Part shown: positions 37,345 through 46,482 of the stretch, in pieces
Numbering within the stretch: position 1 is the first letter of the stretch
How the letters are laid out: each line of letters begins with the position of its first letter
Assembly: GCA_965243695.1 (NCBI GenBank)
Contig: CBDEWC010000011.1
Span: 185,228 to 249,227, forward strand
Source: JAKVCB01 sp965243695
Lineage (GTDB): Bacteria; Planctomycetota; Planctomycetia; Pirellulales; Lacipirellulaceae
DNA length: 64,000 bases
Direction: 5' to 3'
Program-made: the position numbers and the translations under genes
Notes under the pieces: model-generated
What the model saw: only the letters and a program-made list of their open reading frames with translations
Told to the model about the DNA's origin: nothing
Database searches by the model: none

Positions 37345-38658
37345 CTAAGTGAGCAGAGGGTTGGTTTGCCGGCAGGCAGACTTAAGCGATCCGGGTCGAT
37401 GGCGGCCTGCCGATAAAAGGATCCCGATCACCAGGAGCAATCCAGCGGAAGGTTCAGGGATTGGTGTACCCGTAGCAAGCAGGTCAGCCAGCGAAGAACC
37501 GCTACCGGGCGCCGGGTACAATCCCAGGTTGATGAGCTCGGCAACATCGTCAAAGTCAAAATCGCCGTCAGGGCTGCCCGACGGGTCGACGTCTCCCGAT
37601 TCCCAGAGAGGAACTCCGACGGTGAGCATCAGGTAGGCTAGTTGGTCGCGGAGTCCGGTCACCATCGCATCGATATCATCGCGATCGTAGTCGTGGTCTC
37701 GGTCCATGTCGCCCAGGTTGTAAGACTCGGCGCCGAAATAACTCGAGCTTCCCATGGCCATAAAAACCATGCTGTTGCCCGTAGTCGACACCTGGCTGAA
37801 TTGGCCATTTTGTGCCCCGCTGACTTGCATAAACTGGACAACTTCCTCGGCTTGGAAGTCGGGGCTGAGGGCAAAGTCTACATTCCCTGCGAGTGTGACA
37901 TCTCCATTGACCACGAGTTGATCATACTCTCCCGGACTCGTCGAGTTGACTTCCATATCGAGTAGTCCTTCGGGAGTCTGAACGTAGTCGCCCTCGATGA
38001 CTAGCGTGCCGGGAGATGCGCCTGGTGCCACACGGCCAGCATTCCGAAAAATTCCCTCACGATTGCCGCGAAGATTGACCGTGCCATTCCCTTCGAAGTT
38101 TCCCGAAATGGTAACTCCAGGAGATTGCCCATAGAAAAGCAGGTTGGCGTTTTCCTGCAGCCGGAAAGTGCCCCTCGGCTGGACTTCCAGCCTCCCGGTT
38201 TCACCTTGGAAAAGAAGATCAGAAGCAACCTTAATAACACCTTCATTTTGTTTTAGCGAATTGATTCGAAGTGAATTTGGAAGTGTTTGGAAACTAAGCG
38301 TTCCCTGGCCGTCATACAAAAGTTCATTGTTCACCTGGAGAATTCCGGGACGGTTTGCGTTTGAGGTCAAAACATAATCGGAATCTCCGGTGAACCAGAC
38401 GTTTCCCACGGTGTGGTTTTGCTCAATTTGAATGACAGCAGAAGGAGATGCGGAGTTAAAAATGGCCACATCCAACTGGCCTGGCACTTCCCGTGGAAAC
38501 CAATTGAATGGATCACCCCAGTTTGATTCGCTTCCCTGGCCAATCCAGGTGACTTCGATAGCATCGGTGGTGCCATTGAGCAAAAGCACCGCGACGATAA
38601 CCGCCTTCGATGTCCTGGCGGTCACCAAATTCCAAAAACCGTTGAATGGGGAGTTCAT
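37345..38658 (-). CDS. PEP-CTERM beta-solenoid-like protein with EF-hand-like loops
   Basis: The ATG at 38658 starts a signal peptide (TSKAVIVAVLLLNGTTDA); the frame is open to 38775 without support. The 437-residue body begins with the ITWIG/NWGDPFNWF strand pattern typical of planctomycete autotransporter-like beta-helix proteins. It has repeated beta strands, then an acidic calcium-loop-like region (DMDRDHDYDRDDIDAM and DPSGSPDGDFDFDDV). The IPEPSAGLLL sorting signal ends it, with a short tail of about 25 further residues after the hydrophobic part. It is a close paralogue of the next minus-strand gene. Confidence 0.85.
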   Translation of the reverse strand: MNSPFNGFWNLVTARTSKAVIVAVLLLNGTTDAIEVTWIGQGSESNWGDPFNWFPREVPGQLDVAIFNSASPSAVIQIEQNHTVGNVWFTGDSDYVLTSNANRPGILQVNNELLYDGQGTLSFQTLPNSLRINSLKQNEGVIKVASDLLFQGETGRLEVQPRGTFRLQENANLLFYGQSPGVTISGNFEGNGTVNLRGNREGIFRNAGRVAPGASPGTLVIEGDYVQTPEGLLDMEVNSTSPGEYDQLVVNGDVTLAGNVDFALSPDFQAEEVVQFMQVSGAQNGQFSQVSTTGNSMVFMAMGSSSYFGAESYNLGDMDRDHDYDRDDIDAMVTGLRDQLAYLMLTVGVPLWESGDVDPSGSPDGDFDFDDVAELINLGLYPAPGSGSSLADLLATGTPIPEPSAGLLLVIGILLSAGRHRPGSLKSACRQTNPLLT

Positions 38659-39050
38659 GATGGAGAGTGTTCTCCAGGGATTTTTGACCAACACCAACCG
38701 TGGCCGCACCAGTTTGTCGTGGCGACCAGCAAAGTTTCTTGAGTCCTTGGTGTTTGGCGTGAACCTGTGAAGCAAAGAGCGACGTCTATCCGAAAAAAGT
38801 GCAAGCTGGAAGCTTGCCTGGGCGAGTGGCTCAATATCTAGGATTTAAAAAAGTGGTTACGATCATTCGGCGCAGTCACAGCCATTCGGCGCAGTCACAG
38901 CGGCTCCATCAAGCAACTCAGAAATGGCCGTTGGTTCCCGACAGACCGACACTGCACGACCTGGGGCAGCAAAGTCGGGCAATCCCCATTATACACCATG
39001 AATCCCCCTTTTTTTTACCGGAATTCGGCGTGGACGCCATTGGGGCCAGG
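38659..39050. other. Gap between paralogous PEP-CTERM genes
   Basis: No gene is visible. It contains the tandem 19-base repeat at 38864-38901 and A/T-rich patches, and should hold the promoter of the gene ending at 37345. Confidence 0.45.
38864..38901. repeat. Two perfect 19-base tandem repeats
   Basis: The unit CATTCGGCGCAGTCACAGC occurs twice with no spacer. It lies upstream of a PEP-CTERM gene and is one of four short intergenic duplications in the window. Confidence 0.9.
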
Positions 39051-40388
39051 TCAAAAAGTTGTGGTTTTGTTGCCAAGGTCTCTTTTGTGAGTGCGGTGGG
39101 GGGATGCTTTGCGGCGCCTGCGTCGCCGGATTGCCGCGACCCCTCCTAGCAGCAGAAGCCAGCCAGAGGAAGGCTCGGGGATCGTTACCGTGCTGGAAGC
39201 CACAGTCGGCGGCGGATACAAGTCCAGGTTGATCAGTTCGCGAACGTCATCAAAGTCAAAATCTCCGTCAGGATTGCCTGGTGGGTGGACGTCTCCCGAT
39301 TCCCAGGGAGGAACTCCCGTCGTGAGTGTTAGATAGGCGAGTTGGTCGCGAAGTCCTAGTACCATCGCGTCGATATCATCGCGATCGTAATTGTGGTCTC
39401 GATCCATGTCGCCCACGTTGTACGATTCGGCAGTGAAATAACTTGAGCTTCCCGTGGCCATGAAAATGTTGCTATTGCCTGTTGTCGAGACCTGGTCGAA
39501 TTGGCCTGTTTGTGTTCCGCCGAGTTGCATGAATTCTATGAATTCGTTTGCTTCGAGATTGGCATCGAGCTGGAAGTTCAGGTTGCCAGCCAGCGTTGCA
39601 TCTCCTGTGACGACCAGCAGGTCAAAATCTCCCTCCTGGATGCCATCGACTTCCATAGAAAGTTCTCCCTCCTCACTTTGGACATAGTCCCCGTCGATGA
39701 CGATGGTTCCGGGGGAAGCGCCTGGTACCAGTTGCCCGAAGTTCTGGAATTGGCCCACCCCGTTTCCCCTTAGATTAACAGTGCCAATTCCTTCGAATTT
39801 TCCTTCAAGCTTCAGCTTAGGAGACGACCCTGCAAAAATCATGTTGACGTCATTGCGAAGGCGAAACACGCTTCCGGGGCCGACCGTGACGTTTCCGCTA
39901 CCGGAGTGGTCTGGATTATGCGCGGTGATGAACATTTGTGTTCCAGCCTCGATAACGCCGTTGGTTTGGTGCAATCCGTTGAACTTGTAAGCGTTGTCCT
40001 TTCCCGAGAGGCGGAGAACTCCTGCTCCGTCGTAGAGGACTTGATTTTCAACGGTAAGTGTTCCAGACGATGTGAGCCCCGTGTCAAACATGAAATCAGG
40101 ACTGTTGTTGAACAAGAGTGTCCCGACCTCCACTGGCGCGTCGAGCTGAACTTGCCCTTGGCCAGTGGGGCCCCCGGAAGACTCGTTGAAAATGGCCTGA
40201 TCAAGACGGCCGGGAACTTCCTGTGGACTCCAGTTGGACGGGTTATTCCAGGATGGAGTATTGCCCGAGCCTGTCCACGTGATGTCGAGTGCGCCAGCCG
40301 GCGTGGCCAGCAGCCAGAGGGCGAGAAGCAATACGGCCCCTGCCTGCCGTGCCGCAAAAGTGCCGAGATCACGCGTGACTTGGTTGGT
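39051..40388 (-). CDS. PEP-CTERM beta-solenoid-like protein, paralogue of 37345-38658
   Basis: The ATG at 40388 has GGAGA upstream and starts the signal peptide (hydrophobic LLLALWLLATPAGA); the frame is open to 40508. The body matches the neighbouring protein nearly end to end: ITWTGSGNTPSWNNPSNW at the start, GQFDQVSTTGNSNIFMATGS in the middle, the acidic DRDHNYDRDDIDAM loop, and IPEPSSGW. The pair is a tandem duplication. Unusually, the basic cluster RRRRRR after the hydrophobic helix is followed by another 15 or so residues, so the sorting signal is not at the extreme C-terminus. Confidence 0.85.
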   Translation of the reverse strand, partial: TNQVTRDLGTFAARQAGAVLLLALWLLATPAGALDITWTGSGNTPSWNNPSNWSPQEVPGRLDQAIFNESSGGPTGQGQVQLDAPVEVGTLLFNNSPDFMFDTGLTSSGTLTVENQVLYDGAGVLRLSGKDNAYKFNGLHQTNGVIEAGTQMFITAHNPDHSGSGNVTVGPGSVFRLRNDVNMIFAGSSPKLKLEGKFEGIGTVNLRGNGVGQFQNFGQLVPGASPGTIVIDGDYVQSEEGELSMEVDGIQEGDFDLLVVTGDATLAGNLNFQLDANLEANEFIEFMQLGGTQTGQFDQVSTTGNSNIFMATGSSSYFTAESYNVGDMDRDHNYDRDDIDAMVLGLRDQLAYLTLTTGVPPWESGDVHPPGNPDGDFDFDDVRELINLDLYPPPTVASSTVTIPEPSSGWLLLLGGVAAIRRRRRRKASPHRTHKRDLGNKTTTF

Positions 40389-40834
40389 CATTGGGAGGAT
40401 GTCTCCGTGGACAGTAGGTTTAGCCATATTGGGAATGATCACGACCACCGGGGGGGAAAGGCGACTAATTAGAGACAAAAGAGTTGCATTTTTCTTCAAG
40501 GTGTTCAAAATGAAAGATGGTCTGCGAAATCGTGTGCTACCGCATGCAGTCGTGCGGTCTGGGGTCCTTGGGCGCTGGTTTTGTCAGGCGTTTTGTAGCT
40601 CGCCTCAAGTACCTCAGCAAAGGCTCGGTTTTCCCGACAACCATTTTTCGTACTACGGAAAAATGCGAACCGAACGGTTTGTTTTGCACCATCGAACCCT
40701 CCAGAGGGGAAACTGGTGGTTGATGACATCGGGTCGGAGACGACCGACTCGTAAGACGGTTAGCTAGCGACAGATGAGGTCCGGTTGCCCGCCAGTGGGG
40801 TATTCGGGGCTTTATCGCAACGGGGCACATCGCC
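40389..40834. other. Divergent promoter region between PEP-CTERM genes
   Basis: The two flanking genes point away from each other. No coding content is visible on either strand; clear promoter hexamers were not assigned. Confidence 0.4.
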
Positions 40835-42367
40835 ATGCACTGCAATCGAGTTGTCATAGCCGTTGTGTGGATCATTTGCGGTGTCCACCAGGCATTTGCG
40901 CAGGATACCCACATTTGGCTTTCCGACCGTATAAGCAGCCCCGCGTCGCCGGGGCAAGCTGTCCTGACGAGTGTTTCTGGAGCTGAGCGGACCGTGTTCA
41001 TTTGGGCTCAACCGGAAGGCGTTAAATCGATCACCCAGTTGTCTCTCAACTTCCTGGTGGCTGCTGTAGGTAGTGCGTCGGTGGATTTGGGAGAATCGGT
41101 GATATTTAATCCCCAACTTGGTAGCTCAAAACGTTATCAATTTGTGAACGATTCTTCCGAAGGGCTGGATCCAACCGGGACTCCCGAAGCAATCAACGGC
41201 TTGCTCGGAATTCGGTATGATGCCTCCGAGTATGGAATCACCTACGACGGTTTTGGCGGCACTTGCGGCAGCGATCCTTACTGCGACACCGATAGTGCTG
41301 GCGCAGAGGCGTGGTTGATTGGGGCGGTGACGTACGCTGCCACAGGGGCACCGCTTGACGGTGCTGGCCTTGTACTGGAGATCGGCCAGTTTGGCATCAG
41401 CCACGAAGGCGAGTCGACTGCGGATACCGATGTCGTGTTTGGAGACGATGCTGGTTCCTACAATGGGAGTGCGGGGCGGGAAATGAATGATGGAAATCCC
41501 GAGGCGTTGATTACTGTTGTAGCGTCGACGGTCAATACGTGGACGGGGGGTGCAGACCAGAACTGGCATCTGGCAACCTGGTCTGCGGCGACGGTTCCGA
41601 CTGCAACCCACGAGGTGAATGTCTCGGCAGGCTATACTCTCTCGGTCACCGAACCTCAAAATGCGCACCAAACGAATGTCACCAGTGGGCGACTCCATGT
41701 CGCTAGCGGAGGTGCACTTTCTGGCGACGTGGACATTGCCGGTGGCCAGCACCTTTCGGGAGGAGGCTGGATCGCTGCCGACGTTGAGTATGACAACAAC
41801 GCGGTCCACGCGATTGATGCCAGCGAGACACTTCAGGTGTTTGGGGAGGTGTCGATCGGTAATAGCGTATCCCTGCAGGTGACCGACACGTACGCGCAGG
41901 CTGAACAAACGTGGACCACCTTCGACATGCTGGAGGCGAGCGGGCTTTCAGGTTCCTTTGACGCAAGTGATGCGAGTGATGCCAGTGGTGCAGATTACCT
42001 GGGAAACGGTATCTTTTTGAAATCGTTCGTCGAAGATAGCCAATCGGTTACCGTCACACTCCAAAACCTGCCTGGTGACTACAACGGTGACGGAGATGTG
42101 GACGCCATCGATTACTCCGTTTGGAGCGGGGCCTTTGGGGGCACCGGAGATTTCCAGCCCGCCGACGGCAACCTCGACGGGGTTGTTGGTGCGGCCGACT
42201 ACACCATTTGGAAGGACAACGTTGGAAATACCGCAGTCGAACTCGGCACCGGTGTCGGAAACGGAGTTGGCAGTACGATTCCTGAACCGACAGCCTGGTT
42301 GGTTCTGCTGGTTGGCCTCACGGTTGGCTGGGGATCGACTCGGGGCCTGCGAAACAGGGTGTCTTAA
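40835..42367 (+). CDS. PEP-CTERM secreted protein with dockerin-like repeats
   Basis: The 510-residue product has a signal peptide ending at about residue 22 (HQAFAQD). A cohesin-like beta body holds a Cys pair (CGSDPYCD) near residue 150. A beta-strand part NTWTGGADQNWHLATW is followed by two dockerin-like EF loops (GDYNGDGDVDAIDYSVW and DGNLDGVVGAADYTIWKDN). A TIPEPTAW sorting signal with a hydrophobic helix and basic end completes it. The combination of a cohesin-like domain and dockerin-like repeats on one chain would allow assembly of such proteins with each other; this is inference. Confidence 0.85.
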   Translation: MHCNRVVIAVVWIICGVHQAFAQDTHIWLSDRISSPASPGQAVLTSVSGAERTVFIWAQPEGVKSITQLSLNFLVAAVGSASVDLGESVIFNPQLGSSKRYQFVNDSSEGLDPTGTPEAINGLLGIRYDASEYGITYDGFGGTCGSDPYCDTDSAGAEAWLIGAVTYAATGAPLDGAGLVLEIGQFGISHEGESTADTDVVFGDDAGSYNGSAGREMNDGNPEALITVVASTVNTWTGGADQNWHLATWSAATVPTATHEVNVSAGYTLSVTEPQNAHQTNVTSGRLHVASGGALSGDVDIAGGQHLSGGGWIAADVEYDNNAVHAIDASETLQVFGEVSIGNSVSLQVTDTYAQAEQTWTTFDMLEASGLSGSFDASDASDASGADYLGNGIFLKSFVEDSQSVTVTLQNLPGDYNGDGDVDAIDYSVWSGAFGGTGDFQPADGNLDGVVGAADYTIWKDNVGNTAVELGTGVGNGVGSTIPEPTAWLVLLVGLTVGWGSTRGLRNRVS

Positions 42368-42454
42368 CCGCTTGTCGAGTGCATCGAGCAGGTCAAGTAG
42401 CACGGCTCAACCTCTTGCGGCCTGGAGCCAGAGGCAGGCATGGTCGCTGGAGCG

Positions 42455-43072
42455 TTATTCCGACTCGGATGCTTCGGTCCAATAGGCGCGGATCAGTTGC
42501 AGCTTGCGTTCCGCCGTTCTTTCGACCACGTTGAGGCTTTCGGCAATTTCGCGGTTTGAATGTCCGGCCAGTTTCATCCGCACGATTTCTTGCAGTTGTT
42601 CGTCGGGAAGAGAATCCATGAGTCGCTGAAATTCTTCGTGCAGGGTGACCAGGAATTCGGGAGTCAGGTCATCGGCAATCAGTTCAGCCAGGGCACGGGT
42701 CTTATCGTTTCCTGGACGCGCAAAAATCGATTCTCCCTTGACCTGCCCTCCCCCTCGTTTGGCGGCCAGTTGATGTTGGCGTTGATTGATCGCTTTGCGA
42801 GCGGTAATTTTTGCCAGCAGCGGCCAGAGGTTGCCGCGGTCTTTGAGCAAGGGGAACTCCCCGTCACCAACGCCAGTAAAGAAGCTGTTAAGAGCACTCA
42901 CGGCCACATCTTCTTCGTCAATCGCACGTCGTGGCGCATCACCCAGCTTGGCCCGGGCGAGCCCGACCAGGCGACGAAAATAACGCTTCCAGATTTCCTG
43001 TTGGGCAATGTCAGTATTGCCATCTTCCAGGTCGGCAATCCACTGCGTGACTGAACCTCGTTCGTCCATCAT
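42455..43072 (-). CDS. ECF-type RNA polymerase sigma factor
   Basis: The 205-residue protein has the ECF layout. Region 2 holds QEIWKRYFRRLVGLARAKLG and the FPLLKDRGNLWPLLAKITARKAINQ core. Region 4 holds LQEIVRMKLAGHSNREIAESL with the helix-turn-helix, ending VERTAERKLQLIRAYW. No anti-sigma gene is adjacent. In planctomycetes this ECF type is often associated with Ser/Thr kinases like the one at 34091-36298, which suggests regulation by phosphorylation; this link is inference. Three 22-base direct repeats lie just upstream of its start. Confidence 0.9.
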   Translation of the reverse strand: MMDERGSVTQWIADLEDGNTDIAQQEIWKRYFRRLVGLARAKLGDAPRRAIDEEDVAVSALNSFFTGVGDGEFPLLKDRGNLWPLLAKITARKAINQRQHQLAAKRGGGQVKGESIFARPGNDKTRALAELIADDLTPEFLVTLHEEFQRLMDSLPDEQLQEIVRMKLAGHSNREIAESLNVVERTAERKLQLIRAYWTEASESE

Positions 43073-43118
43073 CGCACCAATTTAGGAGTATTTGCCCCGG
43101 TCAAACAGAACAGTATTA

Positions 43119-43184
43119 CGAACCGTTGGCAGCAAAGCTAGGAATCGTTGGCAGCAAAGCTACGAACCGTTGGCAGCAAAGCTG
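43119..43184. repeat. Three 22-base tandem repeats upstream of the sigma gene
   Basis: The unit (about CGAACCGTTGGCAGCAAAGC plus two bases) occurs three times head to tail with two or three differences. It ends 47 bases before the start codon of the ECF gene, so it may overlap its promoter or an operator. Confidence 0.85.
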
Positions 43185-43279
43185 CTCTGGTACTGCCTCA
43201 TCTTACCAACAACTTGGGTGCAACACTTACTGCAAACTGTCTCAGGCGGGTAAGAATTTGGCCGTTTGTGGAGATATTT

Positions 43280-43951
43280 TTAGCGGGCATGCTGCAGTGT
43301 GCAAAGGGTGATCTCGTTTGGCAGGCTGGCCCGCGTCACCACCAGGCTGCTGGCCCCGGGGTTCTCAATTGGAAAATCGGCAAAAGCTATTAAAAAATCT
43401 TCAAGGGAGAGGAGGTTGAGATTCACTTTAGGCGTTTTGTAGTGCATCGGGATGACAAGATGGGGGGAAATCGACTTGATTAACTCCCGAAGGTCCGCCA
43501 AGGCAAGGGTGGGCGGCCCCCCAGCCAGGGCGAGCAGGATGTCGCAATCTTCCAGGAACTGGCACCCGGCCCGATCGAGCGGATGGCCCAGGTCGCCCAG
43601 GTGGGCAAGCGTCATTTCTTCCAGTCGGAACTTGACCAGGGCATTGGGGCCGTCGCCGGCGGGCGATTCATAGACCTGGTGGGCTGAAAACTCAACACCG
43701 CAGCCAGTTCGTGTTGAGCCAGCGTAATCGAGGCCATTGAACAACTGGAAGTTGCCCAGAATGGCTGACGTATCGGAGTGATAACGCCGATTTTCGTGGC
43801 TTATCGAGACGATGTCCGCTGCTTCGTCAATGGGAAGGTAACCGCCGCACTCCGGGTAGTTGTACGGGTCAAGAATGATACGGACCGGTTCCCCGTCGAC
43901 ATTGGTTCCGGTAATGCCAAACGCCGCGTGTCCATACCAGGTGATGTTCAT
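43280..43951 (-). CDS. Metallo-beta-lactamase-fold protein with degenerate metal site
   Basis: The 223-residue product has the order of the small UPF0173-type MBL proteins: ITWYGHAAFGI at the start, a metal loop, HLGDLGHPL, an LALAGGP strand and IPMHYKTP near the end. The first metal motif, normally H-x-H-x-D-H, reads SHENRRYHS, so most of its ligands are missing. The later His-Asp and His ligands remain. The protein may bind a single metal or have lost hydrolase activity. It starts 28 bases after the MFS transporter gene on the same strand, likely one transcript. Confidence 0.8.
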   Translation of the reverse strand: MNITWYGHAAFGITGTNVDGEPVRIILDPYNYPECGGYLPIDEAADIVSISHENRRYHSDTSAILGNFQLFNGLDYAGSTRTGCGVEFSAHQVYESPAGDGPNALVKFRLEEMTLAHLGDLGHPLDRAGCQFLEDCDILLALAGGPPTLALADLRELIKSISPHLVIPMHYKTPKVNLNLLSLEDFLIAFADFPIENPGASSLVVTRASLPNEITLCTLQHAR

Positions 43952-43979
43952 GAAGCCGTTGACCGCAGGAGGGGTGATT

Positions 43980-45233
43980 TCAGTCGGTTTTGTTCTTCCG
44001 CCGGGAGAACCACATCAAGACCAGGCCACCGATGCCTGCCAGTAAGGAGACCAACGCCAATGTACCATAGACGGTTCGATCGTTGAGTGCGTAGCCCGCA
44101 AACCAGGCGCCAAAACTTCCCAAGCCTAAGGACAAACCAAAGCTGATTCCGTAACACAAGCTTCGCCTTTCGGAGGGGGTGTACTTGGCAATCAGGCTGT
44201 TGGCGACAGGTTGTAGCATAAAATGAACCAGCGCGAACAGCCCTGCTGCAACGGGGCGGAACCATGATTCGGCCAGAGCCATACAAAGTAAAAAGGGTGC
44301 ATTTCCAAACAGGATAAGTGTCAGTTGCCGTTCCAGTTTTTCAGGTCGGGCAAACCAGCCAGCCAGATATTGTCCCAGACATCCAGTGAGAAGGACGATC
44401 GAGGCAAGCATATTTCCGGTCGTTATCTGGGTGGCAGTATCGTTTGCCGGAGTCGACGCCACCAGGGTATTGGCATCAGTTTGGAACGTTGTGCTCAAGT
44501 AACGTGGCAGGAAACTCATGATGGCCGAGTAAATGAAGCCTTGCAGAATGGCGACCAATACAAGCGTCCAAAATTCTCGCCAGGCGGCTTGAGAGTCCTC
44601 GTCATATTCGCTGACCGGCGGGCGTTGGCCCTTGTTTTTTGAGTGGCTTCTGGCTTGCCACACAAAGATTGCAGCCAGCAGAAAGCTGGGCACAGCGACC
44701 ACCGCGTACCAGGTTCGCCAATTACCAGAAAATTGTGATACCAGGGCAACGGCCAGAGGTGTGGCTCCGATGCCGAGTGAACCGAAAATACCGTGCAGAC
44801 CTAGTGCCCGCGGTAAAGTGCGACTGTCAGTTTCGTGGGAGATGAGCGCCAACCCGGCCGGGTGGTAGATACTGGCAAAGCCACCCAGCAGCAACATGAC
44901 GACGGTAATATCGGTGATGGAATAGAGTCCCAGTACCGAGGCGCAAAGCGTTCCGCACCCCAACAAGTAAACGGCCAGCATCAAGCGGCCACCATATCGG
45001 TCCACAATCCAGCCGGCTACCAGGGCGCCGAGTCCCCACATTAACCGCCAGCAAGTCGACAGAATGCCAGTGAATTGTTTGCCGGCAATGGGGGCGTTTT
45101 CATAGTATTCACCGGCAATGTTTTGCTCGACACTTGGAAGTGACAACTCGTAAACGTGCACCATCGCGTGTGCACACGCGATGAGCAGAATCAGTCGTAG
45201 TACAGGACCACTCAAAGAAGCGGGGCGACTCAT
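43980..45233 (-). CDS. MFS transporter
   Basis: A 417-residue integral membrane protein with about twelve hydrophobic helices in two groups. A loop between helices two and three reads GWIVDRYGGRLML, the usual MFS signature. A hydrophilic central loop sits around residues 200-225, and the C-terminal tail is basic (SRRKNKTD). The substrate is not indicated by sequence. It is followed after 28 bases by the MBL-fold gene, which may act on the same substrate; that is only suggested by position. Confidence 0.88.
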   Translation of the reverse strand: MSRPASLSGPVLRLILLIACAHAMVHVYELSLPSVEQNIAGEYYENAPIAGKQFTGILSTCWRLMWGLGALVAGWIVDRYGGRLMLAVYLLGCGTLCASVLGLYSITDITVVMLLLGGFASIYHPAGLALISHETDSRTLPRALGLHGIFGSLGIGATPLAVALVSQFSGNWRTWYAVVAVPSFLLAAIFVWQARSHSKNKGQRPPVSEYDEDSQAAWREFWTLVLVAILQGFIYSAIMSFLPRYLSTTFQTDANTLVASTPANDTATQITTGNMLASIVLLTGCLGQYLAGWFARPEKLERQLTLILFGNAPFLLCMALAESWFRPVAAGLFALVHFMLQPVANSLIAKYTPSERRSLCYGISFGLSLGLGSFGAWFAGYALNDRTVYGTLALVSLLAGIGGLVLMWFSRRKNKTD

Positions 45234-45552
45234 AAAAGCAGCCCGTTCTTAAAGATCGTGACGAGAGTGGATGCAGTTTGTTGGGGGGGCCGTTTTGCTT
45301 GCCCAAAACACCGCGTGCGATCCCCGCTATACCAACATGGGGACCGGGCATGCCAGTGCAGCCATAAGTCTGCGCCAAAGTTCCTCGTTCGCTGCGATTC
45401 TTTGACAACTCGTCGTCGGTAGTGCGTGATGGAAGTGATTTTCTGCCCTGTCTTCTGTTTCGCTGAGGCTTGCCTGGAGGTGTTTCTCGCCAGGTAGTTG
45501 GACCATTTTTCCGTTGTCGTCAAGTCAAGAAGAGGTTGCGCCAGTCCCATCG
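45234..45552. other. Gap between transporter and creatininase-like gene
   Basis: No credible coding frame or repeat was found. The promoter of the transporter gene is expected here. Confidence 0.4.
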
Positions 45553-46338
45553 CTAAAAGGGGAATTGTTCGTCGCGCGGCGCGGCGGAGAGTTCGACGAC
45601 AAAGGTTGCCAGGCGTTCCACCAACCGTTTGAGCAGTTGGTCTCCTTTCTCGGCGGTTGCTTCGTGTGGGTTGCCCGCACCACAATTAGTGGTGAGCAGG
45701 TGGAACGGCCGAGTGATCGTAACCCAACCTTGGTTGACAGCCGTGAACCTGGTGGGCCGCATGGTTCCCTCGTCGGCGGCAAAACCACCGTCGCTGTTTC
45801 GGGCCACCAGTTCGGGGCGATAAGCCAGCAGGAGCGAGGTTTCCATCTCGCCGGCGTGGTCTTCGGGGTGGGAGAAAATCTCGTCGTACATATCTTTGCA
45901 AGCCTGGTACCAATTGCAGAGAAAGACCGAGGCGTCGACAGCACCGTAAAGTTCCCGTAAGAGCGGCTTCATTTCGTTGCCACCATGGCTGTTGAGGAGC
46001 AATATCTTGTGAATCCCATTCTTTGCGAGCGATTCCACCAGATCGGTGACCACCGCATTGAGGGTGGAGGGGTTCAGGTTCATCGCCAGCGGGAATTCGC
46101 GAAGGTTGGTTTCGGTGCCGTAGGGAATGGTCGGTAGCAGGACAACTTTGGCCCCGCGATCCCAGGCAGCCTCACAAATCCGTTCGCCAAACAGATTTCC
46201 CTCGAAAACGTCGGTTCCGTACGGCAGGTGAAGGTTGTGCGGTTCGGTCGCACCGAGCGGTAGAACGGCAACTTCGTACGATTGTGCTCGGACGGTGGCT
46301 TGATTGGCTTCGAGCAGGTGCCAGGGAGGAGTGGTCAT
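45553..46338 (-). CDS. Creatininase-family amidohydrolase-like protein
   Basis: The 261-residue protein follows the creatininase pattern. It has VLPLGATEPHNLHLPYGTDV with the metal-binding Glu and His near residue 33, a LLLNSHGGN strand with another His, and DHAGEMETSLLL with the second Glu/His pair. Members hydrolyse cyclic amides such as creatinine or, in cofactor synthesis, formamide intermediates. No neighbour points to a specific substrate. The length is normal and all expected metal ligands are visible. It is divergent from the TIM-barrel gene to the right. Confidence 0.87.
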   Translation of the reverse strand: MTTPPWHLLEANQATVRAQSYEVAVLPLGATEPHNLHLPYGTDVFEGNLFGERICEAAWDRGAKVVLLPTIPYGTETNLREFPLAMNLNPSTLNAVVTDLVESLAKNGIHKILLLNSHGGNEMKPLLRELYGAVDASVFLCNWYQACKDMYDEIFSHPEDHAGEMETSLLLAYRPELVARNSDGGFAADEGTMRPTRFTAVNQGWVTITRPFHLLTTNCGAGNPHEATAEKGDQLLKRLVERLATFVVELSAAPRDEQFPF

Positions 46339-46482
46339 TTCGATGTCGTTGGGAAAAATGACTGGAGAAATGCATATGTGCGGGTGGCCATTCTACACCT
46401 AGTTGGTCCTTGGTGGTAATCCAATTCCCTGCGCGGTACGTTAGCGTGTGTCAGATGAGTTGGTTACGCACAGTCGGAGGTA

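Noticed and set aside
43119..43184. Possible CRISPR array
   Set aside because: The three units are adjacent with no unique spacers, the unit is short and no cas genes are near.
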